A DNA stretch of 55,300 nucleotides, taken from the NCBI GenBank assembly GCA_004299305.1, contig SCPZ01000003.1, positions 1 through 55,300 on the forward strand. The letters are read 5' to 3'. Numbering within the stretch: position 1 is the first letter of the stretch; the number at the start of each line of letters is the position of its first letter. The notes under the pieces are model-generated. The model ran no database searches and had not been told where the DNA came from. It worked only from the letters and a program-made list of their open reading frames with translations. Both the position numbers and the translations under genes were made by a program. The stretch is from Methylobacter sp. Its GTDB lineage: Bacteria > Pseudomonadota > Gammaproteobacteria > Methylococcales > Methylomonadaceae. Of the stretch, positions 1 through 7,713 are shown in pieces.

Positions 1-45
1 ATAGTGTGGCAGTTTGCCATGCGAAAGTAGGGAATTGCCAAGCTC
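1..45 (+). rRNA. rrf: 5S ribosomal RNA, 3' end only
   Basis: The first 45 bases match the 3' third of bacterial 5S rRNA: the block ATGCGAAAGTAGGGAA is followed by the closing strand TTGCCAAGC, like the end of the E. coli gene. The 5' part lies outside the window. A hairpin terminator follows at once, as expected for the last gene of an rRNA operon. Confidence 0.9.
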
Positions 46-53
46 TTAAATCA

Positions 54-85
54 AAACCCAAGTCTAAACACTTGGGTTTTTTTTT
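54..85 (+). terminator. Rho-independent terminator of the rRNA operon
   Basis: A 9-bp stem (AAACCCAAG, 8-base loop, CTTGGGTTT) runs straight into a T tract, about 10 bases after the 5S end. Confidence 0.9.
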
Positions 86-154
86 GACCAAAATTCGCTA
101 ACTGGGCAAGTGCGTTTGATACGGAGGAAAATAGTATTGATCACCTTGCGAAGA

Positions 155-353
155 TTAACACATTAGCACTGCATCGAACGGCTTAACTCCGCTGGGCTCT
201 TTTCGAGTTTTGTTATGAATTCGTTCAAGGTAGGGGCGAAAGCTTTCCCAATCTATCCGGGCTTTTAATCCCGCCAAAGCACTCATTCGGGTCAGTTGCG
301 CTGCCCGTTCTCGACATCGAATACATCGAATAATTCGGGTTGGCGGTATTCAT
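155..353 (-). pseudogene. IS5-family transposase remnant (N-terminal part)
   Basis: Read on the minus strand, this stretch encodes RAAQLTRM, then LKARIDWESFRPYLERIHNK, then GVKPFDAVLM, the typical N-terminus of IS5-family transposases, and then runs into a stop. The start region is frameshifted: an ATG at 353 opens a frame that moves into the homologous one only after about 16 codons. The catalytic DDE part is missing, so it is dead. It may be the relic of an element able to move some of the miniature elements in this window, but its own terminal repeats were not recognised. Confidence 0.75.
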
Positions 354-535
354 GGTCTGTTTCACTATACGGTATTTCTGCGCTTCGGATTATTGCCAAG
401 AATCACGGGATTTTTAGAGATACCCAGCCATACAAAACACGAGCCTGCCCTTGATCCTTTGTTCACGTTACGCGCTTTCAGCTTTTTGAAAAATCTCAAT
501 TTTTGACCGGGTGAAGTATAGTATTACAGTCAAGC
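354..535. other. Intergenic stretch, probable upstream part of the IS5-like relic
   Basis: No credible reading frame. It lies between the transposase remnant and the sbcC stop and may hold the former end of the insertion sequence. No clear inverted terminal repeat or target duplication was seen. Confidence 0.3.
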
Positions 536-3500
536 TTATGACGCTTGCCTTAACATACCCATGCCGTTAGGTTTTTTGACTACTTGCAGCTGGGCTTTAA
601 AGCGTTTTTGGACGCCTTCAATATGAGAAATAACACCGACGGTTTTGCCGTGGGTATGTAAGCCTTCCAGAGTACTAATGACCGTGTAAAGTGTTTCCGC
701 ATCCAGATTGCCAAAGCCTTCGTCGAGGAATAACGAGTCCACGGACTTGCCGTTATTGGCTAGTTCCGAAAGTCCCAGCGCCAGCGATAGGCTCACTACA
801 AAACTCTCACCTCCGGATAATGTTTTGGGTAGCCTGTGCGCATTGCCTTGATAAGTGTCTTCAATTTCCAGCGCCAATCCCTGTTCGCTAGGCATGCACC
901 GCAGATAATAACGACCACTGATTTTTTCCAGTACGGCATTAGTTTGGGATAATAGCTGGTCGGCTATCCGTTTTTGAACCCGGCGTCGAAAAGCCATGCC
1001 GCTTTCTTCGGCTATTTGGGCGGCTTCGAAGCTGCACTGCTTGGCAACTTCTTCTTGGATTTGTAATTGAGCTAGAATCGCATCAGCTTTTTGTTGAAAT
1101 TGCTTTTGTTCCTTTAACTGCTGTTCCAAGCGTTGCGCTTCCATATTGGCTATTGCTATTTGTTCGGTAATGCTTTTCAGTTGGGCTGTTAGTTGTTCCG
1201 GGCTTACATCAGTAGTAATAAGCGACGTATACTCAGTCGGCAATTCGAGTCTGCTTTGTTCCAGCGCTACGGTTTTAGCGTCAATCTCCTGTTCCAGTTC
1301 GGCCAAGTGCCGTTCCAGTTCCGGTTGATGTTGCAGCAACTCTAATATTTCAGTCAGCTCATGCAGGCTGGTAAATTGCGTGCCCTGTATTTTGTCTTGT
1401 AGCGTCTGCTTCAATACGCCGAGTTCGGCTTCCTGCGTGGCAATAAGTTGTTCCTTGTCGGCAATCAGCTTTTGCTTCTCAATCAATGCCAAATGCAGGC
1501 CGATGATTTCTTCGCTTTGCAATTGATGACTGTAATGCTCAAGTTTTTCATTGCATGCAGTTACTTCCGCCTGACAATGATCAGCTTTTGCCTTCAATGC
1601 TTCCAGTTCCTCGGTTAAACTCTTTTTACGCAAAGTATAGCTTTGATAATCCTGACGACGCGCATTCAGCCGATCAAATAATGCGTCTTCCTTGCCTTTG
1701 GCGGGCATTTTTTCACTCAGCAAGGTCAATTGTGCAATTACCTTGTCGGCCAGTTGTTGTTCCTGCTGCTGACAGGCGGCCAAGGCTGCATCGTAATCAA
1801 TCTCTTCCTGAGGACGCTCCCGCCACTCGGTATCCAACTGTTGAGTAGTTAGTTGCAAGCGTTCGACCGTAGCTATACCTTTGGCGATTAAGGCTTCTAA
1901 TTGTTCGATGCCGGTCTGTTTGCGTCGATAGTCGGCAACTACGCTGGTAATAGTCTTTAATTCGCTTATTTCGGTTATTAACAGGTGCTTTATTAAGCGT
2001 AATTTAGAGATATTAAGATCTTCACTCGCGGTGTTAAGCCGGTTACATAAGGTTTGCCATTGGGATTTTGTTTTAAGCAGTTCTGTCTGAGTGGCCTGAT
2101 TCTTTTCCGCCTGTTTTTGCGCTGTTTTAATCTGCTGCGTCAGCTTGCCGACGGCTACCCTTAAAACTTTTATTTTCGCTTTCTGATCGGTTAAGGCTTG
2201 TTGGGAGTTGGCCTCTTTCGGTGGGTGTGTAGTATAGGGATGCTCTAAAGCGCCGCATAAAAAGCAAGGTTCATCATCGACAAGATACTGTCGGTCTGCG
2301 GTCATTTTCGTTAACAACGTTTCACGGAAAACAGCCGTTTCCAATGTCAGTCGAATATTTTCTTCCCGGCTGATTTCCTGTTTTAACGCTTCAAGTTCAG
2401 TATCCAGCTCTTCAATGTCATGGTTCGGCTGCTCTTTACGTCCAAAGATACCGAAAAAACTAAAGCCGCTTTGAGTTAGCTTTTGATTCGTCCGGGCTAG
2501 GTTATAGAGCTCCCGAAAATCCTTAACTCGCTGTTGCTGCTCTTGCCGGAGTTCTTCAAGTTCTGCCAGATTTTTGCCTTCCGCCAGCTCATGCAGCGCT
2601 TTTTCTGCCAGAGGCAACTTATGTTTTAATTCGGCAATCCTTTTATTCTCTTGGGCAATAGCTGATTCGTTGTTTTTCAGTGATGCCGTGGTGTTTTTTG
2701 ACCACTTGGTGAGCGCTTTTTGTTTCTCTTTTAATTCAGCGAGTTCTCCCCGGAGGTTTTTTAACCGGGCTGTTTCGGGGAAGCTTGTCAGCAAAGATTG
2801 GTCCGCAGCATGGTCTTCCAGCCATTTTGATGTCGTGGCAAGAACGGATGTTTTTTCATCAATCTGCATCCCTAAAGATCGCCATAGCTCCGATTCCGAC
2901 TCACGTTGCGCAGTCAGTTGACCTATTTGGCTCTTGATTTCGGTTATCGTTCGTCCCTGTTCCGTAAACGATTTATCGGATAAACCCTCGGGAGAGGGTT
3001 TATCTACGCCGACTCGGTCTTGTATCTGTTTAAGTTCGCCCTGAAAGTCAGCCAGTGTTGCTTTATCCTGATGAAGCTGGTGATTTTTGTCTTTAAGCAC
3101 CCGTAAGCTATCTTCAAAAAGCAGAGCATCTTGATGCGTCGCCAGCTGAGCCAGTTTTTGCTGCTCGTTTTCTGCCAGTGCTTTAATTTGTTGCAGGTTT
3201 TTTTCTTGCTCGATAATCCGGCTTTGTAAGGCTCGCGTGTTCTCCAGTGAGGCTTGTAACTGTTTCAGTTTGCTTTGCTCCTCCCGCAACTCAGTCGTTT
3301 GTTCAATAAAATCGGCTAGATCATGTTCGCAAGCTTCCAGCTTTTTCGGATCCATGATCGGTATAATCGATAAATCCTGTTGTAAATAATCCAGGCGTTG
3401 TTGCGCGTCAGCGGCCTTTTCATTGATTTCATTTCGATAGTCTGCATAAATATCGGTGCTGATGATTTTTTCCAGAATATCCATACGTTCATTGTCCAAC

Positions 3501-3982
3501 GCGTTTAGAAAGGCGGCAAAATCGCCCTGCGCCAACAGTATCGAGCGGGTGAAGTTACGGAAATTCATTCCGGTAATTTCAGCAACCCGAGCACATGTTT
3601 GTTGGGATGTCGTTGCCAGCACTTCCTCGTCATTCAAACGGATTAATTTCATTTCAGGCGGCGCCAATTCGCCATCGGGATCTGCTTCCAGTCGTTGTGC
3701 ATGCCAGCTGGATTGGTATTTTTCCTTATCCAAAATAAATTCAACTTTCGAGAAACACTCAGCTGTGTGTTGGGTCATTACGTGTTTGGCAGGCCGATTA
3801 AAACGAAAAGTCTCGCCATATAAGCCCAGCGTAATGGCATCTAAAATACTAGATTTTCCCGATCCGTTGGGGCCGGTAATCGCAAAAACCCCGGTATCTG
3901 AAAAAGGCGGCCGTTCAAAATCGATCCGGCTTTCGCCTTCCAGTGAGTTGATGTTTTTAAAATGAATGTTGAGTATCTTCAT
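536..3982 (-). CDS. sbcC: Exonuclease SbcC, ATPase subunit of SbcCD
   Basis: SbcC is the Rad50-like ATPase of the SbcCD nuclease, which opens hairpins and processes DNA ends at stalled forks. The 1148-residue protein has Walker A (GPNGSGKSS) near residue 37, long coiled-coil arms, a zinc hook with CFLC near residue 573, then the ABC signature LSGGES near 1055 and Walker B with LFLDEGFGNLD near 1084. Length and order are those of full SbcC. The ATG at 3982 fits the family start MKILNIHFKNINSL. The partner nuclease gene sbcD normally lies directly upstream; here nearly 600 bases without a gene come next, so sbcD must be elsewhere or lost. Identification is firm. Confidence 0.97.
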   Translation of the reverse strand: MKILNIHFKNINSLEGESRIDFERPPFSDTGVFAITGPNGSGKSSILDAITLGLYGETFRFNRPAKHVMTQHTAECFSKVEFILDKEKYQSSWHAQRLEADPDGELAPPEMKLIRLNDEEVLATTSQQTCARVAEITGMNFRNFTRSILLAQGDFAAFLNALDNERMDILEKIISTDIYADYRNEINEKAADAQQRLDYLQQDLSIIPIMDPKKLEACEHDLADFIEQTTELREEQSKLKQLQASLENTRALQSRIIEQEKNLQQIKALAENEQQKLAQLATHQDALLFEDSLRVLKDKNHQLHQDKATLADFQGELKQIQDRVGVDKPSPEGLSDKSFTEQGRTITEIKSQIGQLTAQRESESELWRSLGMQIDEKTSVLATTSKWLEDHAADQSLLTSFPETARLKNLRGELAELKEKQKALTKWSKNTTASLKNNESAIAQENKRIAELKHKLPLAEKALHELAEGKNLAELEELRQEQQQRVKDFRELYNLARTNQKLTQSGFSFFGIFGRKEQPNHDIEELDTELEALKQEISREENIRLTLETAVFRETLLTKMTADRQYLVDDEPCFLCGALEHPYTTHPPKEANSQQALTDQKAKIKVLRVAVGKLTQQIKTAQKQAEKNQATQTELLKTKSQWQTLCNRLNTASEDLNISKLRLIKHLLITEISELKTITSVVADYRRKQTGIEQLEALIAKGIATVERLQLTTQQLDTEWRERPQEEIDYDAALAACQQQEQQLADKVIAQLTLLSEKMPAKGKEDALFDRLNARRQDYQSYTLRKKSLTEELEALKAKADHCQAEVTACNEKLEHYSHQLQSEEIIGLHLALIEKQKLIADKEQLIATQEAELGVLKQTLQDKIQGTQFTSLHELTEILELLQHQPELERHLAELEQEIDAKTVALEQSRLELPTEYTSLITTDVSPEQLTAQLKSITEQIAIANMEAQRLEQQLKEQKQFQQKADAILAQLQIQEEVAKQCSFEAAQIAEESGMAFRRRVQKRIADQLLSQTNAVLEKISGRYYLRCMPSEQGLALEIEDTYQGNAHRLPKTLSGGESFVVSLSLALGLSELANNGKSVDSLFLDEGFGNLDAETLYTVISTLEGLHTHGKTVGVISHIEGVQKRFKAQLQVVKKPNGMGMLRQAS

Positions 3983-4567
3983 AACTTATTGTTTATTAAT
4001 TTATTTTTATGCTGCATAGACTCAGGTCGTGCCCGTAGTAGCGCCCATAAATAACGTGCTGGAATGGTTTAACCAATAAAACGACATGATACATGATGGT
4101 GTTTTGCGAAACAAAAAGCAAAACATGGGGTAATTTTTTGGCGACTCGTTACGAATCATGCATGAATAACTGTTGCTTTCGCCTGTGTTTTCGTCCGCTT
4201 GATGTCTCTCGATAGACATGGATTATTACCGAAGCCGGTCAGCTTTGCATTGGGCAAGCGATACGCCTGTCAAATGCCTGTTATCTCTGGTTGCGGATGG
4301 GCTTTCCAGCCGAATAATGGCCTTGGCGGCTTTGCCTTTTACTTTAACAGTCCAAGGCATTGCTTAACGCCATTTGTGGTGATAGCGCGGCCTTGCCGTT
4401 TATAGATACCTAGCGTGACAAAGATACGTTCTGCGGCCTTTTAAAGCATGTCTCGTATTCAAAGCTGAGCATGTATCTTTGTTATCGCAGTCCTCTATGC
4501 TTATGACAAGGAAGTGTGAATAATCCCCTCAGTCATATAAAATACGCGTTTTGCTTTAGGTCGGCTG
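3983..4567. other. Gene-poor gap between sbcC and mutL
   Basis: Short frames here are not convincing genes. The clearest structure is an inverted repeat, ACAAAGATAC at 4418-4427 and GTATCTTTGT at 4472-4481, whose 44-base spacing could form a long hairpin. The mutL promoter should lie in the last 100 bases, but no strong -35/-10 pair stands out. Confidence 0.4.
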
Positions 4568-6568
4568 ATGCGTATCCATTCACTCCCCACTCAACTTGTT
4601 AACCAAATTGCCGCCGGCGAAGTGGTCGAAAGACCCTCGTCCGTGGTTAAAGAGCTGGTTGAAAATTGTTTCGATGCGGGCGCCAGCCAAGTCATTATCG
4701 AGATAGAGCAGGGCGGCGCAAGGCTGATAAAAATCAGGGATAACGGCTGCGGCATCGTCAAAGAAGACTTGCCGTTGGCCTTGTCCCGGCACGCAACCAG
4801 CAAGATCGCCAGCTTACAAGATTTGGAGCAGGTGGTCAGTATGGGCTTTCGCGGCGAGGCTTTGCCCAGCATCAGTTCGGTTTCAAGGCTTACGCTGATT
4901 TCCCGCACTAGCGATGCCGACTGCGCTTGGCGCGTTAATGCCGACGGCTCCGAGCAGGATTTCGATCCTCAACCCGATCCGCATCCGCAAGGCACCACCA
5001 TCGATGTGCGCGACCTATTTTATAACACCCCGGCCAGACGCAAGTTTTTAAAAACCGAAAAAACCGAATTCTCCCATATAGAAACATTGATCCAACGCAT
5101 GGCGCTGAGCCGCTTTGATATTGGCTTTAGTCTGTCGCATAACCAAAAGGAAATACTCAGCCTAAGACCGGCGGCAACGGATACTGAGCAGGAACAACGC
5201 ATTGCCGGTATTTGCGGCTCGGCCTTCATTGAAAATTCGGTAAGAATCGACTTTGCGGCATCTGGCCTGTGTTTGACCGGTTGGGTCGGCTTGCCGACCT
5301 TTTCCCGCAGCCAGCAGGATATGCAGTTTTTCTATGTTAACGGCAGGCTGGTCAGGGATAAACTGGTAAGCCATGCCGTTAAACAGGCGTATCAGGATGT
5401 ATTGTTTCATGGACGGCATCCGGTGTTCGTCCTGTACCTGACGCTCGATCCCACCTTGGTCGATGTCAACGCGCATCCGGCCAAGCTTGAAGTCAGGTTC
5501 AGGGAAGGTCGATTGGTGCATGATTTCCTGTTTTCGGCATTGCATCGCTCGCTTGCCGATTTAAGGCCGGGACACAGCGTTAATACGGTTGACTTAAGCG
5601 GTACAAAGCCCGCTCCAGAGGGAGAGGGTTCGGTGACGACTGCATGGATGCAGGAGGTAGAGCAACGCATGGAGCAGTTGCCGAGGGGAAATCAAAATGA
5701 AGAAAAAAGCTTATTTTTACCCCCTCATCCCAACCTAATCATGCCGGACTTTCCTGTCCGGCACCCTGCGGGCGAGTGCAAATCCGCTCCCGACGGATTT
5801 GTCCCTGAGGGAGAAGGAGCAACGTCTGAACCGTCGCCACAACTCTATTCTCATTCCGACGCTAAACCGACCTACAGACCACCACAGCAAGCATCGCTGC
5901 CGATGCATGTTGAAGAAGCCATACAAGCCTATGCCTCGCTGTATCCAAAACCCGAGCCGATAGCGCAACTAACACAGCCGGAAACAAGACCGCTAGGCCA
6001 CGCCATTGCGCATCTGCACAATATCTACATCTTGTCCGAAACCCCCGCCGGCATCATTCTGGTTGATGCCCATGCCGCGCACGAACGGGTCACCTACGAG
6101 CGATTAAAACAACAATACCAAAATGGCGCTATACCCAGTCAACCCCTATTGCTGCCGATTAAAATAACAGTCAGCGCGGCGGAAGCGGATTTAGCCGAAG
6201 ACGAGCATGAGTTTTTTAACGCGCTAGGTTTTGAAATCAACCGATCCGGGCCGGAAACCATCGTGCTGCGCTCTATACCCGTTTTATTGGGCAATACCGA
6301 CATGGAAACCCTGATTCGCGATGTGCTGGCCGACCTAAGCGAACATGGCATGAGTCGGCGTATCGAGGAAAAATCCAACGAAATATTAGCCAAGGCCGCC
6401 TGTCACGGCTCCGTGCGTGCGCATCGCCGATTGACTGTCGATGAAATGAACGCCTTGTTGCGGGATATGGAACAAACCGAAAGAATAGGACAGTGCAACC
6501 ACGGCAGACCTACGTGGGTGGAATTATCGACTCAGGATCTCGATAAGTTCTTTTTGCGTGGGCAATAA
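4568..6568 (+). CDS. mutL: DNA mismatch repair protein MutL, probably endonuclease type
   Basis: MutL couples mismatch recognition by MutS to strand incision. The N-terminal GHKL ATPase is complete: NQIAAGEVVERP, DNGCGI, ATSKI and GFRGEAL. The C-terminal domain has DAHAAHERVTYE, a variant of the DQHA metal-binding motif of nicking MutL proteins, plus ACHGS, CNHGRP and the end FFLRGQ. This suggests an intrinsic endonuclease, as in MutH-lacking bacteria (inference). At 666 residues it is longer than the usual 600-620. The excess lies in the linker, residues about 346-420, where the DNA is an intergenic-type repeat read in frame (separate entry). miaA follows after about 150 bases, the classic neighbour order. 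Confidence 0.97.
   Translation: MRIHSLPTQLVNQIAAGEVVERPSSVVKELVENCFDAGASQVIIEIEQGGARLIKIRDNGCGIVKEDLPLALSRHATSKIASLQDLEQVVSMGFRGEALPSISSVSRLTLISRTSDADCAWRVNADGSEQDFDPQPDPHPQGTTIDVRDLFYNTPARRKFLKTEKTEFSHIETLIQRMALSRFDIGFSLSHNQKEILSLRPAATDTEQEQRIAGICGSAFIENSVRIDFAASGLCLTGWVGLPTFSRSQQDMQFFYVNGRLVRDKLVSHAVKQAYQDVLFHGRHPVFVLYLTLDPTLVDVNAHPAKLEVRFREGRLVHDFLFSALHRSLADLRPGHSVNTVDLSGTKPAPEGEGSVTTAWMQEVEQRMEQLPRGNQNEEKSLFLPPHPNLIMPDFPVRHPAGECKSAPDGFVPEGEGATSEPSPQLYSHSDAKPTYRPPQQASLPMHVEEAIQAYASLYPKPEPIAQLTQPETRPLGHAIAHLHNIYILSETPAGIILVDAHAAHERVTYERLKQQYQNGAIPSQPLLLPIKITVSAAEADLAEDEHEFFNALGFEINRSGPETIVLRSIPVLLGNTDMETLIRDVLADLSEHGMSRRIEEKSNEILAKAACHGSVRAHRRLTVDEMNALLRDMEQTERIGQCNHGRPTWVELSTQDLDKFFLRGQ
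5608..5825 (+). repeat. Intergenic-type repeat inserted in frame in mutL
   Basis: The DNA coding for the MutL linker shares long blocks with an intergenic repeat at 44940-45100 read in reverse, notably TGACGACTGCATGGATGCAG, then GAGGTAGAGCAA, then GCAGTTGCCGAGG and CTCATCCCAACC. It also holds two small palindromes, around TGCCGGACTTTCCTGTCCGG and around CAAATCCGC/GCGGATTTG-like arms. The insertion keeps the reading frame open and lies between the two folded domains, where extra sequence would be tolerated. Confidence 0.8.
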
Positions 6569-6606
6569 AATTATAGGTACACGGCGAAAGGTTTTCCTTT
6601 CATTTT

Positions 6607-6705
6607 CTCGTTCCCACGCGCTGCGTGGGAATGCAGTATCGGCGCGCTGCGCCGCGAATCACAGCCAATGTCTTGCGTATACGGGACGTAGCGCGTGGGA
6701 ACGAG
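6607..6705. repeat. Palindromic intergenic repeat, GTTCCCACGCG type
   Basis: The ends are inverted copies: CTCGTTCCCACGCGCTGCG at the left and the reverse complement of CTCGTTCCCACGCGCTACG at the right. Related arms occur at 34390, 36532, 40370 and 43435. It separates mutL from miaA. Confidence 0.8.
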
Positions 6706-6718
6706 ATAACTCAAAACT

Positions 6719-7663
6719 ATGAAAATTCAATCCAATCCCCCTGCCATTTTCCTGATGGGGCCTACCGCCTCAGGAAAAACCGCGTTATCCGTACAGCTCG
6801 CCCAAGCGCTTAACGGCGAGATCATCAGCGTCGATTCCGCGCTGGTGTTTAAAGGCATGGACATAGGCACCGCTAAACCGACGCTGGAAGAAAGAGGCGG
6901 TATTCCGCATCATTTGATCGACATACTCGCCCCCGCAGAATCCTACTCCACTGGCCAGTTCAGGAAACAGGCGTTGAGCTTAATGGACGATATAGCCCGG
7001 CGCGGAAAAATGCCGATACTGGTCGGCGGCACCATGCTGTATTTTAACGTGCTGAACAGCGGGCTTGCGGTGCTGCCCGAAGCCGACCCGGCCATTAGGG
7101 CCAAACTCGACCAAGATCTGGAGCAATTGGGCAAAGAAGCCCTGCACAGTCGGCTGGCCGAGATCGATCCCGAATCGGCGGCGAGAATCCACCCCAACGA
7201 CCCGCAACGCGTCCAACGCGCTTTGGAGGTGTACGAAATCAGCGGCAAACCGTTGACGTCTTTTTTCACCGAAGCTCAGGCGCAAGATATTCCCTATCAA
7301 AGAATAAAGCTGATTATCGCCCCGCAAGACCGGGCCATCTTGCACGACATCATCGCCCGGCGTTTTAAACAAATGCTGGAACAGGGCTTTATAGATGAAG
7401 TGGCGGCGCTGTATCAACGCGGCGATCTATGCGAAAAAATGCCCTCGGTCAGAGCCGTCGGTTACCGGCAAGCCTGGTCTTATTTGCAAGGCGAATACGA
7501 TCTTGAAACCATGACCGAAAAAGCCATCATTGCCACCCGGCAACTGGCCAAACGCCAGTTTACCTGGCTGCGTCGGGAAACCGATGCGGCGAATTTCCAG
7601 ACCGGCCAAGCGGATTTATTGGCAAAAGTGTTGGCGGAAATTAAGGATAAATTGTCGGGATAA
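6719..7663 (+). CDS. miaA: tRNA dimethylallyltransferase MiaA
   Basis: MiaA adds a dimethylallyl group to A37 of tRNAs that read codons starting with U, the first step toward ms2i6A. The 314-residue protein has the P-loop GPTASGKT near residue 14, [16 protein letters not shown] (usually with Tyr where Phe stands), VGGTMLYFN, the basic RAVGYRQAW segment and the tRNA-binding [13 protein letters not shown] near the C-terminus. Length is normal. In many gammaproteobacteria hfq and hflX follow miaA; here the CRISPR-Cas locus begins about 50 bases later. Confidence 0.97.
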   Translation: MKIQSNPPAIFLMGPTASGKTALSVQLAQALNGEIISVDSALVFKGMDIGTAKPTLEERGGIPHHLIDILAPAESYSTGQFRKQALSLMDDIARRGKMPILVGGTMLYFNVLNSGLAVLPEADPAIRAKLDQDLEQLGKEALHSRLAEIDPESAARIHPNDPQRVQRALEVYEISGKPLTSFFTEAQAQDIPYQRIKLIIAPQDRAILHDIIARRFKQMLEQGFIDEVAALYQRGDLCEKMPSVRAVGYRQAWSYLQGEYDLETMTEKAIIATRQLAKRQFTWLRRETDAANFQTGQADLLAKVLAEIKDKLSG

Positions 7664-7713
7664 AAGTATAAAGCAGGGATAATGTAGCTTAAGTTGATCG
7701 TTAGGTGGTGGAG

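Noticed and set aside
4022-4405. Short overlapping frames on both strands between sbcC and mutL
   Set aside because: No recognisable family, no ribosome site, and mutually overlapping.
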